Shown here piece after piece: positions 52,867 through 64,000 of a stretch of 64,000 bases of DNA (the stretch's first letter is position 1; the number at the start of each line of letters is the position of its first letter). Below the pieces are notes generated by a model. It had not been told where the DNA came from. It ran no database searches and was given only the letters and a program-made list of their open reading frames with translations. A program made the position numbers and the translations under genes. Source of the stretch: Archangium primigenium (GTDB lineage Bacteria > Myxococcota > Myxococcia > Myxococcales > Myxococcaceae); the NCBI RefSeq assembly GCF_016904885.1, contig NZ_JADWYI010000001.1, positions 8,551,224 to 8,615,223 on the forward strand, in the 5' to 3' direction.

Positions 52867-53565
52867 GTGCTCCAGCACTTCCTCGACTTGCTCTATCCGC
52901 CCGCGTGCATCGCCTGCGCGAAGGTGCTGCCCGTGCGCGGTGCCTTCTGCGAGACGTGTGATCTCGCCGTGGAACGGCTGCCCACGGCGCGCTGCCATAC
53001 CTGCGCCGAGCCCGGCGCCTTCCCGCGCCATACCTGCCCCCGCTGCCACGACGCCCCTCCCCCCTTCACCCGCGCCTGGGCCGCCTTCGCCCACGAAGGG
53101 CCCATCGCCCGTGCCATCCACCGCTTCAAGTACGAGGACCATCCCGAACTGGCCCCCGCGCTCGCCGCGCTCCTCGTCTCCGAATGTGGACGGTTCCTCG
53201 CCCGCGCGCCGCCCACCCTCGTCGCCCTGCCCCTGCATGGCTCGCGCTTCCGGGAGCGGGGGTATGACCAGGCATGGCTGCTCGCCCAGGCCCTGGCGCG
53301 CGCCACCGGGCGCGAGGCCGACCCCGACGTGCTCCGGCGCGCCCGCGCCACCCGCCGCCAGGTGGGCCTCTCCGAGGCCGAGCGCGCCCTCAACGTGGCC
53401 GACGCCTTTCGCGCCACCGCCTCCGCCGCCGGACGGGACTTCCTCCTCGTGGACGACGTGCTCACCACCGGCGCCACCGTCCGGGCCGCCGCCCAGGCCC
53501 TGCTCGACGCCGGGGCCCGGCGGGTCGAGGTCCTCACCCTCGCCCGGGCCTTCTCCCTCGCCTGA
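52867..53565 (+). CDS. comF: ComF-family phosphoribosyltransferase-like protein
   Basis: 232 residues from GTG 52867. An N-terminal zinc ribbon with paired Cys (CIACAKVL, CETCD, CHTCAEPG, CPRCHD) is followed by a phosphoribosyltransferase fold with the PRPP loop FLLVDDVLTTGATV. ComF proteins assist DNA uptake or recombination of incoming strands; the enzymatic activity is uncertain. No other competence genes are adjacent. The ribosome-binding site is weak. Divergent from the phosphofructokinase gene. Confidence 0.93.
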   Translation: MLQHFLDLLYPPACIACAKVLPVRGAFCETCDLAVERLPTARCHTCAEPGAFPRHTCPRCHDAPPPFTRAWAAFAHEGPIARAIHRFKYEDHPELAPALAALLVSECGRFLARAPPTLVALPLHGSRFRERGYDQAWLLAQALARATGREADPDVLRRARATRRQVGLSEAERALNVADAFRATASAAGRDFLLVDDVLTTGATVRAAAQALLDAGARRVEVLTLARAFSLA

Positions 53566-53720
53566 GGGTCCAGGAGCGCCCGTCCGGCCGCCCGACCCCC
53601 GACATTTCAGTTGCCTGCCCGCCCCCGACGGCGCATGCAGGGAAGAGTGCCTGAAGCCTAGTTGTTCCCCGGCGCCGGGATGATTGCCCGGCCCCCCTTT
53701 CCGATGGACGAGGAACCCGG

Positions 53721-56700
53721 ATGTCTCGTACCCCACGGCTCGCCCCGCGCCCCTCCGCCCCCTGGCTCGCGACCCTGCTGCTGCTCGCCTGCCCGCTGAC
53801 GGGCCTCGCCGCCCCCACCGACACGAGCGTCAACGAGGCCCGGCAGGAAGCCGAGCTGGCGCAGTCCCTGGCCAACTCGCCCCGAGGCGCCGCGCACCTG
53901 CTCCGCCTGCAGTCCTTCGAGCAGGAGCTGGAGGACCTCACCCCCCTGGCCAAGACGTATGCCGAGGTGGCCGGCCGGAGTCGGACGGACCCCCACACCC
54001 GCGCCACCGCCCAGTTCCTGCTGATGGACCTGGAGCGTGCGCGCGGCCGGACCACCCGCGCCGCCGAGGTGCGCGAGGGCCTGGGCTTCGTGGGCGACTA
54101 CTACGTCGTCGGAGGTTTCGAGAACGAGGGCAAGTCCGGCTGTGACACGGACTTCGGCCCCGAGGCGGCGAGCCTGGACCTGTCCGCCCGCTACCCGGGC
54201 GCCAAGGGCCGCGAGGCCGCGTGGCGCAAGCTGTCCGTCACCCCCGTGGAGGGCTACGTGGACCTGGGCGCCGCGCTGCGGCCCAACCGCGAGTCCGTGG
54301 CCTACGCGCTCACCTGGCTCGAGGCGCCCGCGGAGACGCGCGTGGCGCTCGACGTGGGCACCTCGGGCGCCTTCCGCCTGTGGGTCAACGGCGAGAAGGC
54401 CGCCAGCGGCGACCAGTACCACCTGCCCCGGCCCGACCAGGCGCGCGTGTCCGTGCGCCTGCGCAAGGGCCTCAACCGCGTGCTCGTCAAGGTGTGCCAG
54501 GACACCGGCCCCATGGGCTTCTTCCTCCGGCGCGACCCGCCCGGCCGCATCCGCGTGGCCCTGCCCGAGACGCCCCCCGCGCTCGCCAAGGGCCTCTCGC
54601 CCGCGCCCCAGGTGCTGCCCACGCTCACCTCCGCCCTCAAGGACGCCGTGGCCAAGGCGCCCAACGACGCCACGCTGCGCGGTGAGTACGCCACGGTGCT
54701 CGACTACTTCCGCGCCTTCGACGAGCGCGAGCACACCGCCACCGTGGAGGCCGAGCGCGCCGCCCGCGCCGCCCCCACCGACGTGCGCCTGCAGCTGCTC
54801 GCCGCCACCACCCAGCGCGAGGACTTGAACCAGCGCCGCGTCTTCCTCGAGGCCGCCCTGCGCGCCGACCCCACGTCCGTGCAGGCCCGCGTGGCGCTCG
54901 CCGAGTTCGAGCTGGAGCGCGGCCACCCCGAGCGCGCCCTGGAGCTGCTCGGCGCCGTGGTGAAGGACGCCCCCGAGTCCGCCGCCGCCCGGCTCGCGCT
55001 CGCCCGGACGCACGAGACGCTGGGCGAGTCGGCCCGCGCGCACATGCTCGTGGAGGAGGCGCTGAGCAAGCTGCCCCGCATCCCCCGCGTGGTGCGCGCC
55101 GCCGCCAGCTCCGCCCGCGCGCTGGACCGGCCCCAGGAGGCCGTGGGCCGGCTGCGCGTGGCGCTCGCGCTGCGCCATGACGACCGCACCAGCCGCACCC
55201 TGCTCGCCACGCTGCTGGCGGACCAGGGCCAGACGGACGCCGCCGCGCGCGAGTACGGCCAGCTGCTCGCCCTCTACCCCTACGACAACGCCACCCGCAT
55301 CAAGCTCGCCGAGCTGCGCGCCGCCAACGGCCAGCTGGAGGCCGCCAGCGCCGCCTTCGCCGACGCGCGCGCCCTGTCCCCGGACGAGCCCGACGTGTAC
55401 GAGCGCGAGGGCAAGGCGCTCCTGTCCGCCGGACACCGCGACGAGGCCGTGGCGTCCTTCGAGCGCGCGCTCGCGCTGCGCCCGCAGAACCCCACCCTCA
55501 AGGAGGCCGTGCGCACCCTCAAGGGCGAGTCGGCGAGCGCGGGCCTGCAGTACCTGCCGGACTTCAAGCCCCTCATCCAACAGGCCGAGGGCTACGTGCA
55601 CGAGGACGCCGTGTACCTCACGGACAGCACCTACGTGCGCGTGCAGAAGAGCGGCCTCGCGGGCCGGCTCCATCAGTTCGCCGTGAAGGTGCTCAACCCC
55701 CGCGGCGTGGACGCCTTCCGCTCCATCCCCGTCACCTACTCGCCGGACCGCCAGGAGGTGCGCATCCTGCGCGCCCGCATCACCAAGCCAGACGGCTCCG
55801 TGGTGGACAGCTACGGCGAGAGCGACCGCAACATCAACGAGCCCTGGACGGGCATGTACTACGACGCGCGCGCCAAGATGCTCTCCTTCCCGGCGCTCGG
55901 CGTGGGCGACATCCTGGAGCTGCAGTACCGCCTGGACGACACCGCGCAGGACAACCTCCTGTCCGACTACTGGGGGGACGTGGAGCACGTGCAGGGCGTC
56001 TACCCGAAGGTGAGCTACCAGTTCCTCGTGGAGATGCCCAAGGAGCGGCCCCTCTACTGGAACGACAAGAAGCTCGCCGGGGTGAAGTACGCCCACGAGC
56101 CCGTGGAGAACGGCACGCGCGAACTCTACCGCTGGAGCGCCACGCACGTGGCCAAGGTGGTGCCCGAGCCGAACATGCCCGGCTGGGCCGAGGTGGCCGC
56201 CAACCTGCACGTGTCCACCTACCGCACCTGGGACGAGGTGGGCCGCTACTGGTGGGGGCTCGTGCGCGACCAGCTCACGCCCAACGACGAGCTGCGCCAG
56301 ACGGTGGACACGGTCCTCAAGGGCGTGGACCGCAAGAACCAGCAGGCGGTGGTGCGCGCCGTCTACAACTTCGTGGTGACCAACACGCGCTACGTGGCGC
56401 TGGAGTTCGGCATCCACGGCTTCAAGCCCTACCGGGTGGACCGGGTGCTCTCGCGCCGCTTCGGCGACTGCAAGGACAAGGCGAGCCTCATCCACGCCAT
56501 GCTCAAGGTGGCGGGGGTGGACAGCCGGCTGGTGCTCCTGCGCATGCGTGACCTGGGCTCCATCGGCCAGGAGCCGGCGAGCCTCGCGGCCTTCAACCAC
56601 GCCATCGTCTACGTGCCGGGCATGGACCTGTACCTGGACGGCACCGCCGAGTTCCACGGCGCCAAGGAGCTGCCCAGCGCGGACCGCGTGGCCAACGTCC

Positions 56701-57410
56701 TGGTGGTGGAGCCTGGCGGCAAGGCCACCTTCCTCACCACGCCCGAGGCCAAGGCCGACGACAACGCCACGCGCCTGGGCATGGACGTGGTGCTGCGCCC
56801 CGACGGCAGCGCCACGGTGGCCGGAGCCTCCACGGTGGGCGGACACATGGCGCCCGAGTACCGCCGCGCCTACCGCGCCGTGTCCTCGCGCAAGTCCACC
56901 TTCGAGCGCGCCTGGGCCCAGAGCTTCCCCGGCCTCACCGTGCAGGACGTGAAGCTCAACGACACCACGCTCCTGGACGATGACGTGAAGGTGGACTTCC
57001 GCATGTCCATCCCCCGCTTCGCCGAGGCGCTGCCCGGTCAGCTGCGCTTTTTGCCCTTCGGCACCGGCCGCGCCTACACCCAGACGTACGCGTCGCTCGC
57101 CGAGCGCCGCTTCGACCTGGTGATGAGCAGCCCCTGGGTCAACCGCTTCGCCTTCCGCTACACCCTGCCCACGGGCTACAGCGTGGCGGAGCTGCCGCCC
57201 GCGCTCCTGGAGGACACGCCCTTTGGCCGGGTGCGGCTGAGCTACACGCAGGAGGGTCAGCAGCTCGTGGCCGAGGGCGAGGTGGCCCTCACCACCGCCC
57301 GCGTGAAGGCCGACGACTACGCCGCCTTCCGCGCCTTCCTCGGCCGGGTGGACCAGGGCTTCGCGCGCAAGGTCACCCTGCGCGGGCCGCCCACCACCGC
57401 CGAGCGCTGA
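53721..57410 (+). CDS. Large exported protein: TPR repeats, DUF3857 and transglutaminase-like domain
   Basis: 1229 residues. Signal peptide (1-30, ending GLAA), an N-terminal beta-rich section (about 120-280), many TPR repeats (about 300-610), DUF3857 (about 620-830), and a transglutaminase-like cysteine domain with Cys in RRFGDCKDKASL, His in AAFNHAIVYV and Asp in LYLDGTAE, then a beta-rich tail. Such proteins are widespread in myxobacteria and Bacteroidetes as periplasmic or surface proteins; the catalytic triad looks intact, but the substrate is unknown. ATG 53721. A strong hairpin follows the stop. Confidence 0.92.
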   Translation: MSRTPRLAPRPSAPWLATLLLLACPLTGLAAPTDTSVNEARQEAELAQSLANSPRGAAHLLRLQSFEQELEDLTPLAKTYAEVAGRSRTDPHTRATAQFLLMDLERARGRTTRAAEVREGLGFVGDYYVVGGFENEGKSGCDTDFGPEAASLDLSARYPGAKGREAAWRKLSVTPVEGYVDLGAALRPNRESVAYALTWLEAPAETRVALDVGTSGAFRLWVNGEKAASGDQYHLPRPDQARVSVRLRKGLNRVLVKVCQDTGPMGFFLRRDPPGRIRVALPETPPALAKGLSPAPQVLPTLTSALKDAVAKAPNDATLRGEYATVLDYFRAFDEREHTATVEAERAARAAPTDVRLQLLAATTQREDLNQRRVFLEAALRADPTSVQARVALAEFELERGHPERALELLGAVVKDAPESAAARLALARTHETLGESARAHMLVEEALSKLPRIPRVVRAAASSARALDRPQEAVGRLRVALALRHDDRTSRTLLATLLADQGQTDAAAREYGQLLALYPYDNATRIKLAELRAANGQLEAASAAFADARALSPDEPDVYEREGKALLSAGHRDEAVASFERALALRPQNPTLKEAVRTLKGESASAGLQYLPDFKPLIQQAEGYVHEDAVYLTDSTYVRVQKSGLAGRLHQFAVKVLNPRGVDAFRSIPVTYSPDRQEVRILRARITKPDGSVVDSYGESDRNINEPWTGMYYDARAKMLSFPALGVGDILELQYRLDDTAQDNLLSDYWGDVEHVQGVYPKVSYQFLVEMPKERPLYWNDKKLAGVKYAHEPVENGTRELYRWSATHVAKVVPEPNMPGWAEVAANLHVSTYRTWDEVGRYWWGLVRDQLTPNDELRQTVDTVLKGVDRKNQQAVVRAVYNFVVTNTRYVALEFGIHGFKPYRVDRVLSRRFGDCKDKASLIHAMLKVAGVDSRLVLLRMRDLGSIGQEPASLAAFNHAIVYVPGMDLYLDGTAEFHGAKELPSADRVANVLVVEPGGKATFLTTPEAKADDNATRLGMDVVLRPDGSATVAGASTVGGHMAPEYRRAYRAVSSRKSTFERAWAQSFPGLTVQDVKLNDTTLLDDDVKVDFRMSIPRFAEALPGQLRFLPFGTGRAYTQTYASLAERRFDLVMSSPWVNRFAFRYTLPTGYSVAELPPALLEDTPFGRVRLSYTQEGQQLVAEGEVALTTARVKADDYAAFRAFLGRVDQGFARKVTLRGPPTTAER

Positions 57411-57433
57411 GCCCCGGGCACTTCGCCCTCCCT

Positions 57434-57479
57434 CCGGGCCCCGTCTTCTTCCTCACACGGGGAAGAGGACGGGGCCCGG
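57434..57479 (+). terminator. Strong hairpin terminator after the TPR/transglutaminase gene
   Basis: An imperfect stem of about 19 bp (CCGGGCCCCGTCTTCTTCC with GGAAGAGGACGGGGCCCGG) has an 8-nt loop (TCACACGG) and is followed by CTCGTTTCC. It is very like the pckG terminator, including the CTTCC-CACACGG loop region. Confidence 0.75.
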
Positions 57480-57598
57480 CTCGTTTCCCGACGGACATCC
57501 CGCTCGTCCCGAGGTGCCAGGGGGACAACGCGCGCGCGCCCCGCGCATCAGGCCCTCCACGCGTGGCCGGTGTCCGGCCAGGCCGGGGGGGCGCACAT

Positions 57599-58255
57599 AT
57601 GAAGAAACTGGCGATGTTGGGAGACACCTATCCCTCACAGCTCCGGGTCAATCCCCGTGCCTTGGGCGAGCTGGACGTGGTGTGGGTGGGCGAGTCCCAG
57701 GAGGTCTTCCGCGCCGAGGTGCCCCGCCTGCGGCCCAACGTGCTCGCGCTGGACTTCACGGACCTGGGCAAGGTACCGCCCCAGCTGGTGCCGGAGCTGA
57801 TGGAGCTCACGGGCGCCCGGCACGCGCTGGTGAGCTACCGGCAGACGCACCACGCGCTGCTCGAGTCGCTCAGCTCGCCGCGCGTGCGCTTCATCCAGGG
57901 GCCCACGCCCTTGAGCGTGCTGCGCGCCCACGTGCACCGGGTGCTCGACGAGCCCCGGCGCCCCGAGTCCAACGTCCTGGGCATGCCGCGCGTGCCCCGT
58001 CCGCCCCGCTTCTCGCCCGAGCAGCTCGGCCAGCTCATGGAGCTGTCCACGCGCGGCTCGTGCGAGTGCGCCCACCAGCTCGCGCGGCTCGTCGGCGGAC
58101 TGCGCGGCTTCGAGGAGTACGCGGGCGGGTGCGAGCGGCCCGACGAGAAGGAGCTGCGCCTGCACGGGCTGTTGCACCGCCAGGTGGCCCTCGCGCGCGA
58201 GGCCCTGGAGGACGGGCTCGTGGCGCTGCTGGACCACCAGAACATCCGCCTCTGA
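57599..58255 (+). CDS. Conserved hypothetical protein, receiver-like N-terminus
   Basis: 218 residues from ATG 57599 (MKKLAMLGD); GTG 57563 in frame is a weaker alternative. The first half has the alternating beta/alpha pattern of a receiver-like or Rossmann fold (ELDVVWVGES, NVLALDFTDLG, HALVSYRQTH) but without the canonical acidic pocket and Lys. The second half is helical with Cys-x-Cys (GSCECAHQLARLVGGLRGFEEYAGGC). I do not recognise a family. No membrane segment. Its role is unknown; it may be a signalling adaptor. Confidence 0.75.
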   Translation: MKKLAMLGDTYPSQLRVNPRALGELDVVWVGESQEVFRAEVPRLRPNVLALDFTDLGKVPPQLVPELMELTGARHALVSYRQTHHALLESLSSPRVRFIQGPTPLSVLRAHVHRVLDEPRRPESNVLGMPRVPRPPRFSPEQLGQLMELSTRGSCECAHQLARLVGGLRGFEEYAGGCERPDEKELRLHGLLHRQVALAREALEDGLVALLDHQNIRL

Positions 58256-58336
58256 GCCCTCGGCCCCGGAGGAGGGCATCCACGGGAGTGGACCGTGGAC
58301 GCACGCGCACCCGACGCGCTAAGTCACCCCGCCCAT

Positions 58337-58846
58337 ATGACTCCAAAGAAAAGGCGGCAGTGGGCGCGCGTCTTCCTCAGCGCCAGGCGGCACGGGCTCG
58401 GCGGGCTGCGGCTCCTCCACTTCTCCGTCGCGTGCGCGAGGGCGGTGGGCTCCGTGGAACCCGTGCTCCTGGCGATGCGGGTCGTGCTTCGGGCCGCCCC
58501 CGCGCGACGGGGTGGTCGGAGAATGCTCCCAGTATGGCCCTCGTGGGCCCCGCAGGCCGTGGGGGCGCTCGCCGTGTGTCTTGCCAGCGGGAGCATCCTC
58601 TCGCTCGGTGACGGCCGGACGCCGCGAGCGACCAGGACATTCGACGTGTGGGATACCGAGGTGCCGGAATGGCGGGGGCAGCAGACCCCCCCTTGTGGCG
58701 ACACCCCCGCGCAGGTCGTGCTCAACAACGCCTGCTGGATGACACTGGAAGCGCGTCCTCCATGTGGTGACCTCTACGAGTACGAGGGGCGCTGCCACGT
58801 TCCCGTCGCCGAGAAGAAGCGCCTGCCCACCAGCGTGGGCGAGTAG
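58337..58846 (+). pseudogene. Remnant of a Ser/Thr protein kinase (membrane segment and C-terminal tail only)
   Basis: 169 open codons from ATG 58337. The last about 70 residues (LNNACWMTLEARPPCGDLYEYEGRCHVPVA and the KRLPTSVGE end) are the Cys-rich tail typical of myxobacterial eukaryotic-like kinases; before it is a hydrophobic stretch (AVGALAVCLASGSILSLG) that would be the membrane anchor. No kinase domain is present in any frame upstream; the 5' part is arginine-rich and could be former non-coding or frameshifted sequence. It could still be a small expressed protein, but I read it as a decayed or orphan kinase end. Confidence 0.6.
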
Positions 58847-58901
58847 GCGGACACCGCGAGCCCGAAGTGCGCGACCTCCTGGCCGAGGGCCGCGCGCGGG
58901 C

Positions 58902-59483
58902 TCAGGGGTTCCAAACCTTCACGGCGTACTCGACGACGACCCGGGCGAGCGCGTCCTCGAGCACGGGCAGGTCGGCCCTGAAGAACAGCTCCGGGCGCCC
59001 CGGCACCGACGCGAGGACCGTATAGGGCGGCGCATCCCCCGGGGCCTTGCGCTCACCATCCCACTTCACCATCACCACCGCCCCGTCCTGGCGCATGCGC
59101 TCGAGCAACGGCAGGACGGCATCCATCCCCGACCAATCCTCGGCGATGGGCTTGAGCCCGAGCAGCGGGAAGAGCGCCGTGACCACGACGCGGTAGAGGT
59201 GGGGCTTGCGGAAGGGTTGGCCCTTCATCGCGTCCGCCAGCAGTTCCAGCGCATCGTGGAGCGGCTCGCTCGCCCCGCGCATTCCCGCCCACACGGGATG
59301 CCCGGCCACGCGCTGCTTCGCCTCGTCCAGGGACACGCCGAACAGGTCGATGACCACCTTCATGGACGGCACGATGGGCACGCCCTGCTCTTGGAGGACG
59401 ACGATCGCCTCGTCCATCGAGAGCCCGGCTTGGACGCGGGCGCGCAGGGCATCCACCACGGGAGCGTATTCGGAGGAGGACAT
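58902..59483 (-). CDS. Hypothetical protein
   Basis: 193 residues, mostly helical, no signal or membrane segment. N-terminal MSSSEYAPVVDALRARVQAGLSMDEAIVVLQEQG looks like a helical adaptor; the remainder (DAVLPLLERMRQDGAVVMVKWDGERKAPG...PYTVLAS) is beta-rich. No family recognised. ATG 59483 lies 16 nt after the methyltransferase stop, so it is the third gene of an operon with the lipoprotein and methyltransferase. Confidence 0.75.
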   Translation of the reverse strand: MSSSEYAPVVDALRARVQAGLSMDEAIVVLQEQGVPIVPSMKVVIDLFGVSLDEAKQRVAGHPVWAGMRGASEPLHDALELLADAMKGQPFRKPHLYRVVVTALFPLLGLKPIAEDWSGMDAVLPLLERMRQDGAVVMVKWDGERKAPGDAPPYTVLASVPGRPELFFRADLPVLEDALARVVVEYAVKVWNP

Positions 59484-59499
59484 GACCCCAGCCTACCGC

Positions 59500-60183
59500 C
59501 TACCAGACGTAGGGAATGAGCCGGTAGCGCGTCTGGCGGCGGTAGGCCTCGTAGCCGGGCAGGTCGCGCACGAGCAGCGTCTCCTCGTCGAGGATCCGCC
59601 CCACGAGCGTGAGCGCCACCAGCGCCGACGCGCCAAAGCCCCACGGCGAGCCGAGCGCCAGCGGGATGCCCAGGAACAGCACCAGCGCCCCCGCGTACAT
59701 GGGATGGCGCACGACGGCGTAGGGCCCGGTCGTCGTCACCGTCTGCCCGGCGCCCACCTCGATCGTCGCCGCGGTGAAGGAGTTCTCCTGGAACACCCGG
59801 GCGATGATCCCATAGCCGAGCGCCACGAGGACCACGCCCCCGAGCGACACGGCCCACGACCAGCGCGGCCCATGCCAGCGCACGTCGAGCGCGGGCAGCA
59901 CGAGCACGCCCACGAAGCCGAGGCCCGCGAGGCCCTGGAGCACCTTCTGGAGGGGCCTGGACTCGGCCGTGGGCCCGGCCTTCAACCGGCGCTCGAGCAG
60001 GGCGTGGTCGCTCCGCAAGAGGCGGACGGTGACCGCGAGCGAGGCGCCCAGGAACACGGCCAGGAATACCCAGCCGCGCCCGTACCCGAGTGTTCCGGCG
60101 GGCACGAAGACGAACAGCGCCATCGCGACCGCGAGCCGCGCCAGGCCCCAGAAGGCCCGGCGCCACAAGGTCGTGTCGTCCAT
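59500..60183 (-). CDS. Isoprenylcysteine carboxyl methyltransferase-family membrane protein
   Basis: 227 residues with about five hydrophobic segments. The C-terminal SAM-binding motif of the ICMT/PEMT family is clear (TTTGPYAVVRHPMYAGAL, then the ILDEETLLVRDLPGYEAYRRQTRYRLIPYVW end with the Glu-Glu pair). Bacterial members methylate small molecules or lipids; the substrate is unknown. ATG 60183 is 1 nt after the upstream lipoprotein stop; a GTG at 60201 is possible. Confidence 0.92.
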   Translation of the reverse strand: MDDTTLWRRAFWGLARLAVAMALFVFVPAGTLGYGRGWVFLAVFLGASLAVTVRLLRSDHALLERRLKAGPTAESRPLQKVLQGLAGLGFVGVLVLPALDVRWHGPRWSWAVSLGGVVLVALGYGIIARVFQENSFTAATIEVGAGQTVTTTGPYAVVRHPMYAGALVLFLGIPLALGSPWGFGASALVALTLVGRILDEETLLVRDLPGYEAYRRQTRYRLIPYVW

Positions 60184-60184
60184 G

Positions 60185-61141
60185 TCAGGGCGCGGGGGCA
60201 CTCGCGCAGGGCACGTCGTTGAGCGCCACGGCCTCGATGCCGAAGCCCGGGTCCGCAGTGAAAGTCAGCGGCTTGCCCTGGTCATCCACGAAGGGGAGCT
60301 TTTCATCCTGGAGTGCCCCGAGCTTGTCGCGGTTGGCGGCGAGCCACGCTTGGAGCGCATGCGCTTCGGCGTCGCTCCCCAGCGCCAGCTCCACCGGCCG
60401 CCCTCCGGCATTTACCTTGAGGACCTCGCCCCGCGCGGTGCGCAGTCTGTAGAGGACCGTGGGCGCCAGCTCCAGCTCGTGCGCCACCGGCGCGCCGGAC
60501 GCTTGATGCCACTCGTAGGTGACCGCGTCATCGCCCTCGTCGATCGTCCGAGCGTTCTTCGGGTCGACGTGCCGGATGACGGCGATGGCCCGGACCGACA
60601 ACCCGAGCCGGTTGCACGCGGGGTAGCGGAGCGACTCCGTGCCCAGCGTGATGCGGCCCTTGGCGTCCTGGGCCTCCGTGAACACATGGACCTGGGTGGA
60701 CTTCGGCGCCACCGCGGCGAGTCGCACGTCGATCGCCGTGCCGCCCGATACATCCGTCCCGCCGAGTCCCTCGCGAACGAAAGTGAGGGCCTGACCGTCT
60801 GGCGCGAGGGAGGCCACGAAGGACGTCTCATCGAACTCCCGCGACGCGTAGCCGATGAGCTTGAACGTGTCGGAGAGCAGTCCGATGCGGACCTCCGCCC
60901 AGGAGATTCGATCGGCGGGGACGTAGATGCCGCCCACGAAGGGCCTGTGGACGAGGTTCGTCACCAGACTCGCCATGGGCCGGTCCTCACGCTCGGATGG
61001 CACCGTGTCCCCGGACAGCGAGATGGACAGGCGCTCCACATCCAGCGGGACGCCCGAGGACACGGCGGTGTCATACCGCCGCGCCGCGCTGCATCCGACA
61101 CTGCCCACCGCGACAAGCGCGAGAACAAACACGGTTCGCAT
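60185..61141 (-). CDS. Lipoprotein, unknown function
   Basis: 318 residues. Lipobox GSVGC (acylated Cys17), then a beta-rich mature part. No family recognised. Tyr/Thr-rich strands (GGIYVPADRISWAEVRIGLL, STQVHVFTEAQD) suggest a beta-sandwich. First gene of the lipoprotein-methyltransferase-hypothetical operon; ATG 61141 with a weak GGGGG site. It ends 1 nt before the methyltransferase start. Confidence 0.85.
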   Translation of the reverse strand: MRTVFVLALVAVGSVGCSAARRYDTAVSSGVPLDVERLSISLSGDTVPSEREDRPMASLVTNLVHRPFVGGIYVPADRISWAEVRIGLLSDTFKLIGYASREFDETSFVASLAPDGQALTFVREGLGGTDVSGGTAIDVRLAAVAPKSTQVHVFTEAQDAKGRITLGTESLRYPACNRLGLSVRAIAVIRHVDPKNARTIDEGDDAVTYEWHQASGAPVAHELELAPTVLYRLRTARGEVLKVNAGGRPVELALGSDAEAHALQAWLAANRDKLGALQDEKLPFVDDQGKPLTFTADPGFGIEAVALNDVPCASAPAP

Positions 61142-61213
61142 GATTACCCCCGGGGTCAGCTGAAGACCGGCCTCCAGAGGACTTTATTCACGCTCCAACC
61201 TTTTTCGCGCCCG

Positions 61214-63382
<2,169 letters not shown>

Positions 63383-63394
63383 AGCGTCCCCCTC

Positions 63395-64000
63395 CTAGCT
63401 GGCGGCCCCCGGATGGGTCACCCGCGATTCACCGGGGGTGCTCGCTGGAGAACCATCGCGCCCGCGCGGCGCCCAGCCCAGGCGCGCCAGGAGCGCGGGC
63501 TCGCGCCCCGGCTTCCAGACGAAGGCGTCCAGGAGGTAGTGCGTGGCCTGGGGCAGCGCGAGCAGGGGCACCACCAGCGCCAGCACCTCGGGCGACAGCC
63601 ACACGCCGTCCTCGCCGAAGAGCCGGGGCCGCTCGTGCCACACGAGCTTGTCCCAGAGCAGCTCCTCGCCGAGCGCGAGCACGAGCAGCACCCCGAGGAA
63701 GCCCGGCAGACCCGTGCGCACCAGGGGCGCGAGCGTGCCATAGCCGCCCTCCTCCAATCGGCCCCGGGCATAGCGCAGCAGGAGCGCGAAGTACGGCACG
63801 CCGTGCAGCACGATGTTCATCACCGTGAAGGTGAAGTCGTCCTGGGCGAGCACGATGCCGCCGAACCACGTCACCGCCGTGGCCAGCACGAGCAGTCCCT
63901 TGCCCACCTGGAGCCCGTCCCCGCGCAGCACCCGCGCGCCCTGGTAGCCCACCCACACGGTGAGCACCGCGCCCTGCGCGACGAGCGCCGCCGTGCCCAC
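63395..64000 (-). CDS. Multi-pass membrane protein, 5' end cut by window
   Basis: 201 codons visible; the frame is open at the right edge, so the true start lies beyond. Six or so hydrophobic segments (AALVAQGAVLTVWVGY, GLLVLATAVTWFGGIVLA, MNIVLHGVPYFALLL, GFLGVLLVLALGEELLW, VLALVVPLLALPQATHYLLD) and a polar, Pro-rich C-terminus. No family recognised. It ends 12 nt upstream of otsAB on the same strand, so it heads or belongs to the trehalose operon. Confidence 0.8.
   Translation of the reverse strand: MGTAALVAQGAVLTVWVGYQGARVLRGDGLQVGKGLLVLATAVTWFGGIVLAQDDFTFTVMNIVLHGVPYFALLLRYARGRLEEGGYGTLAPLVRTGLPGFLGVLLVLALGEELLWDKLVWHERPRLFGEDGVWLSPEVLALVVPLLALPQATHYLLDAFVWKPGREPALLARLGWAPRGRDGSPASTPGESRVTHPGAAS

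Noticed and set aside
57563-57598. GTG start 12 codons upstream in the receiver-like hypothetical gene
   Set aside because: It adds a Gly/Arg-rich stretch with no conserved look; ATG 57599 begins directly at the first predicted strand.

Overview
The window comes from a very GC-rich bacterium, almost certainly a myxobacterium of the Cystobacter/Archangium/Melittangium type. The signs are strong third-position GC with huge antisense shadow frames, a GTP-type PEP carboxykinase, several two-component genes joined by ATGA/GTGA overlaps, TPR/transmembrane proteins paired with ligand-binding lipoproteins, the C-terminal tail of a myxobacterial-style Ser/Thr kinase, DUF3857-transglutaminase and DUF3396-like proteins. 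I see no tRNA, rRNA, CRISPR array or insertion sequence. No gap longer than about 290 bases lacks a gene.

Layout. 1-4.6 kb: 3' part of pckG, a TPR protein plus substrate-binding lipoprotein pair, and a small conserved protein. 4.8-17.2 kb: a four-gene iterative polyketide/secondary-lipid synthase operon: (pseudo-KS)-KS-AT-ACP-ACP, a stand-alone dehydratase-like protein, (pseudo-KS)-KS-KR-DH, and a phosphopantetheinyl transferase. 17.2-24.3 kb: chemoreceptor, SDR, divergent FAD monooxygenase, OPT transporter, small protein. 24.3-30.6 kb: aminotransferase and small partner, then the biotin operon bioB-(PD-(D/E)XK nuclease-like)-(DUF3396/TsiV-like immunity)-bioF-bioD, all with overlapping or nearly touching ends, behind a BirA-like operator. 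30.6-44.2 kb: GlsB-like protein, radA, a cluster of sensor kinases and receivers, aldo/keto reductase, beta-lactamase-fold hydrolase, NUDIX, sigma54 activator. 44.3-53.6 kb: coiled-coil protein, cold-shock protein, envelope proteins, proA-rsfS-rlmH, RtcB-like ligase, phosphofructokinase, ComF-like protein. 53.7-64 kb: a large TPR/transglutaminase protein, small unknowns, a kinase-tail remnant, a methyltransferase/lipoprotein operon, and a fused trehalose-6-phosphate synthase/phosphatase behind a membrane protein cut by the window edge.

The two things most worth attention are (1) the lipid/polyketide synthase, in which both megasynthase subunits carry an N-terminal ketosynthase with the catalytic Cys replaced (Tyr or Thr) in front of an intact one, and whose tandem carrier domains carry Thr where the phosphopantetheine Ser is expected; and (2) a secreted nuclease-like toxin/immunity pair embedded, with no intergenic space, in an operon that looks biotin-controlled. 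A recurring promoter layout (TAGRST-like box ending 6-9 nt before the start codon, no ribosome-binding site) suggests leaderless transcription of several genes.
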